A stretch of DNA of 5,315 bases from an uncultured Clostridia bacterium (GTDB taxonomy: Bacteria > Bacillota > Clostridia > Christensenellales > Borkfalkiaceae): NCBI GenBank assembly GCA_947628555.1, contig CANRAI010000075.1:1-5315 (forward strand), in the 5' to 3' direction. The position numbers were made by a program, and so were the translations under genes. Each line of letters opens with the position of its first letter. Within the stretch, counting starts at the first letter, position 1. Below, in pieces: positions 5,138 through 5,315 of the stretch. The notes below the pieces were generated by a model. The model saw only the letters and a program-made list of their open reading frames with translations. It made no database searches and was not told where the DNA came from.

Positions 5138-5315
5138 AAAAACGCCCCGAAACGGGTGAAATGATACTCAACGGTCAGGGCGAAATCCATATAGAAATTC
5201 TTGCAAAGCGGCTTAAAGCGCGATATGGGGTTGACGTTGTTCTTTCCGAACCCCGCATCCCCTACCGCGAAACGATTCGCACCACCGCCACGGCGGAAGG
5301 CAAACACAAGAAACA
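5089..5315 (+). CDS. EF-G-like GTPase continuation in the shifted frame (domain III to start of domain IV, partial)
   Basis: Read from TTC at 5089 this frame is open to the window edge and gives 75 residues beginning FSGFSKMCEEDYTFNIEK. It continues domain III with ETGEMILNGQGEIHIEIL (residues 21-38 of the fragment), matching the EF-G pattern ETGE..L.G.GELHLEV, then RLKARYGVDVVLSEPRIPYRETI, the usual entry to domain IV, and AEGKHKK. There is no start codon with a ribosome-binding site here, so it is the second piece of the gene starting at 3839, not a separate gene. Conservation is high and no stop occurs, which points to a single missing base rather than long-term decay. The rest of domain IV and domain V lie outside the window. 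Confidence 0.88.

Noticed and set aside
5008..5307. Open frame of 99 codons on the minus strand over the frameshift region
   Set aside because: The plus strand here encodes conserved EF-G domain III/IV sequence in two frames; the antisense frame has no recognisable content.

Overview
The window reads as chromosomal DNA of a Gram-positive anaerobe of the Clostridia type (Bacillota), probably an uncultured gut or environmental lineage. The grounds are purine-rich Shine-Dalgarno sites (AGGAGG, GGGAG, AGGAG), extended -10 and TTGAAA/TATAAT promoters, AT-rich spacers between genes of moderate GC, a Big_2 lipoprotein, an EF-G-like GTPase of a kind common in clostridia, and a small clostridial-type sugar transferase. 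The assignment is inferred from protein style only; no taxonomic marker is present.

Left part (1-2328, minus strand): a tightly packed three-gene operon for making and using an activated sugar. In transcription order it encodes a membrane phosphoglycosyl transferase (1648-2328), a GHMP-family heptose-7-phosphate kinase of the HddA type (637-1647), and an HddC-type sugar-1-phosphate nucleotidyltransferase (637 leftward, cut by the window edge). The junctions are TAAATG and TGATG, so the genes are probably translationally coupled. HddA and HddC belong to the GDP-D-glycero-D-manno-heptose route, so the operon probably supplies a heptose-containing surface polysaccharide whose first sugar the transferase may place on undecaprenyl phosphate. 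A good promoter (TTGACT-17 bp-TAAAAT with an extended -10) lies upstream, followed by two inverted repeats near and just after the predicted start of transcription.

Middle (2329-2720): 392 bp without a credible gene. It holds that promoter, a clear intrinsic terminator (about 2576-2612) best assigned to the lipoprotein gene arriving from the right, an exact 15-bp tandem duplication, and a GC-rich palindrome.

Right-centre (2721-3632, minus): a predicted lipoprotein of 303 aa with a signal peptide, one bacterial Ig-like (Big_2) domain and a C-terminal domain I do not recognise. A 206-bp spacer then separates it from a divergent gene.

Right part (3839 to the end, plus): an EF-G-like translational GTPase, distinct from canonical FusA by its motifs (DLPGFYDF, NGMD). 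The reading frame breaks near 5087-5094, and the homologous sequence continues without stops in another frame to the window edge. One base appears to be missing, either a real mutation or a sequence/assembly error at a T run.

No tRNA, rRNA, CRISPR array, insertion sequence or phage gene is visible. The items most worth follow-up are the frameshifted and motif-divergent GTPase, the heptose module with its expected phosphatase partner just outside the window, and the repeat-bearing noncoding stretch at 2500-2712.
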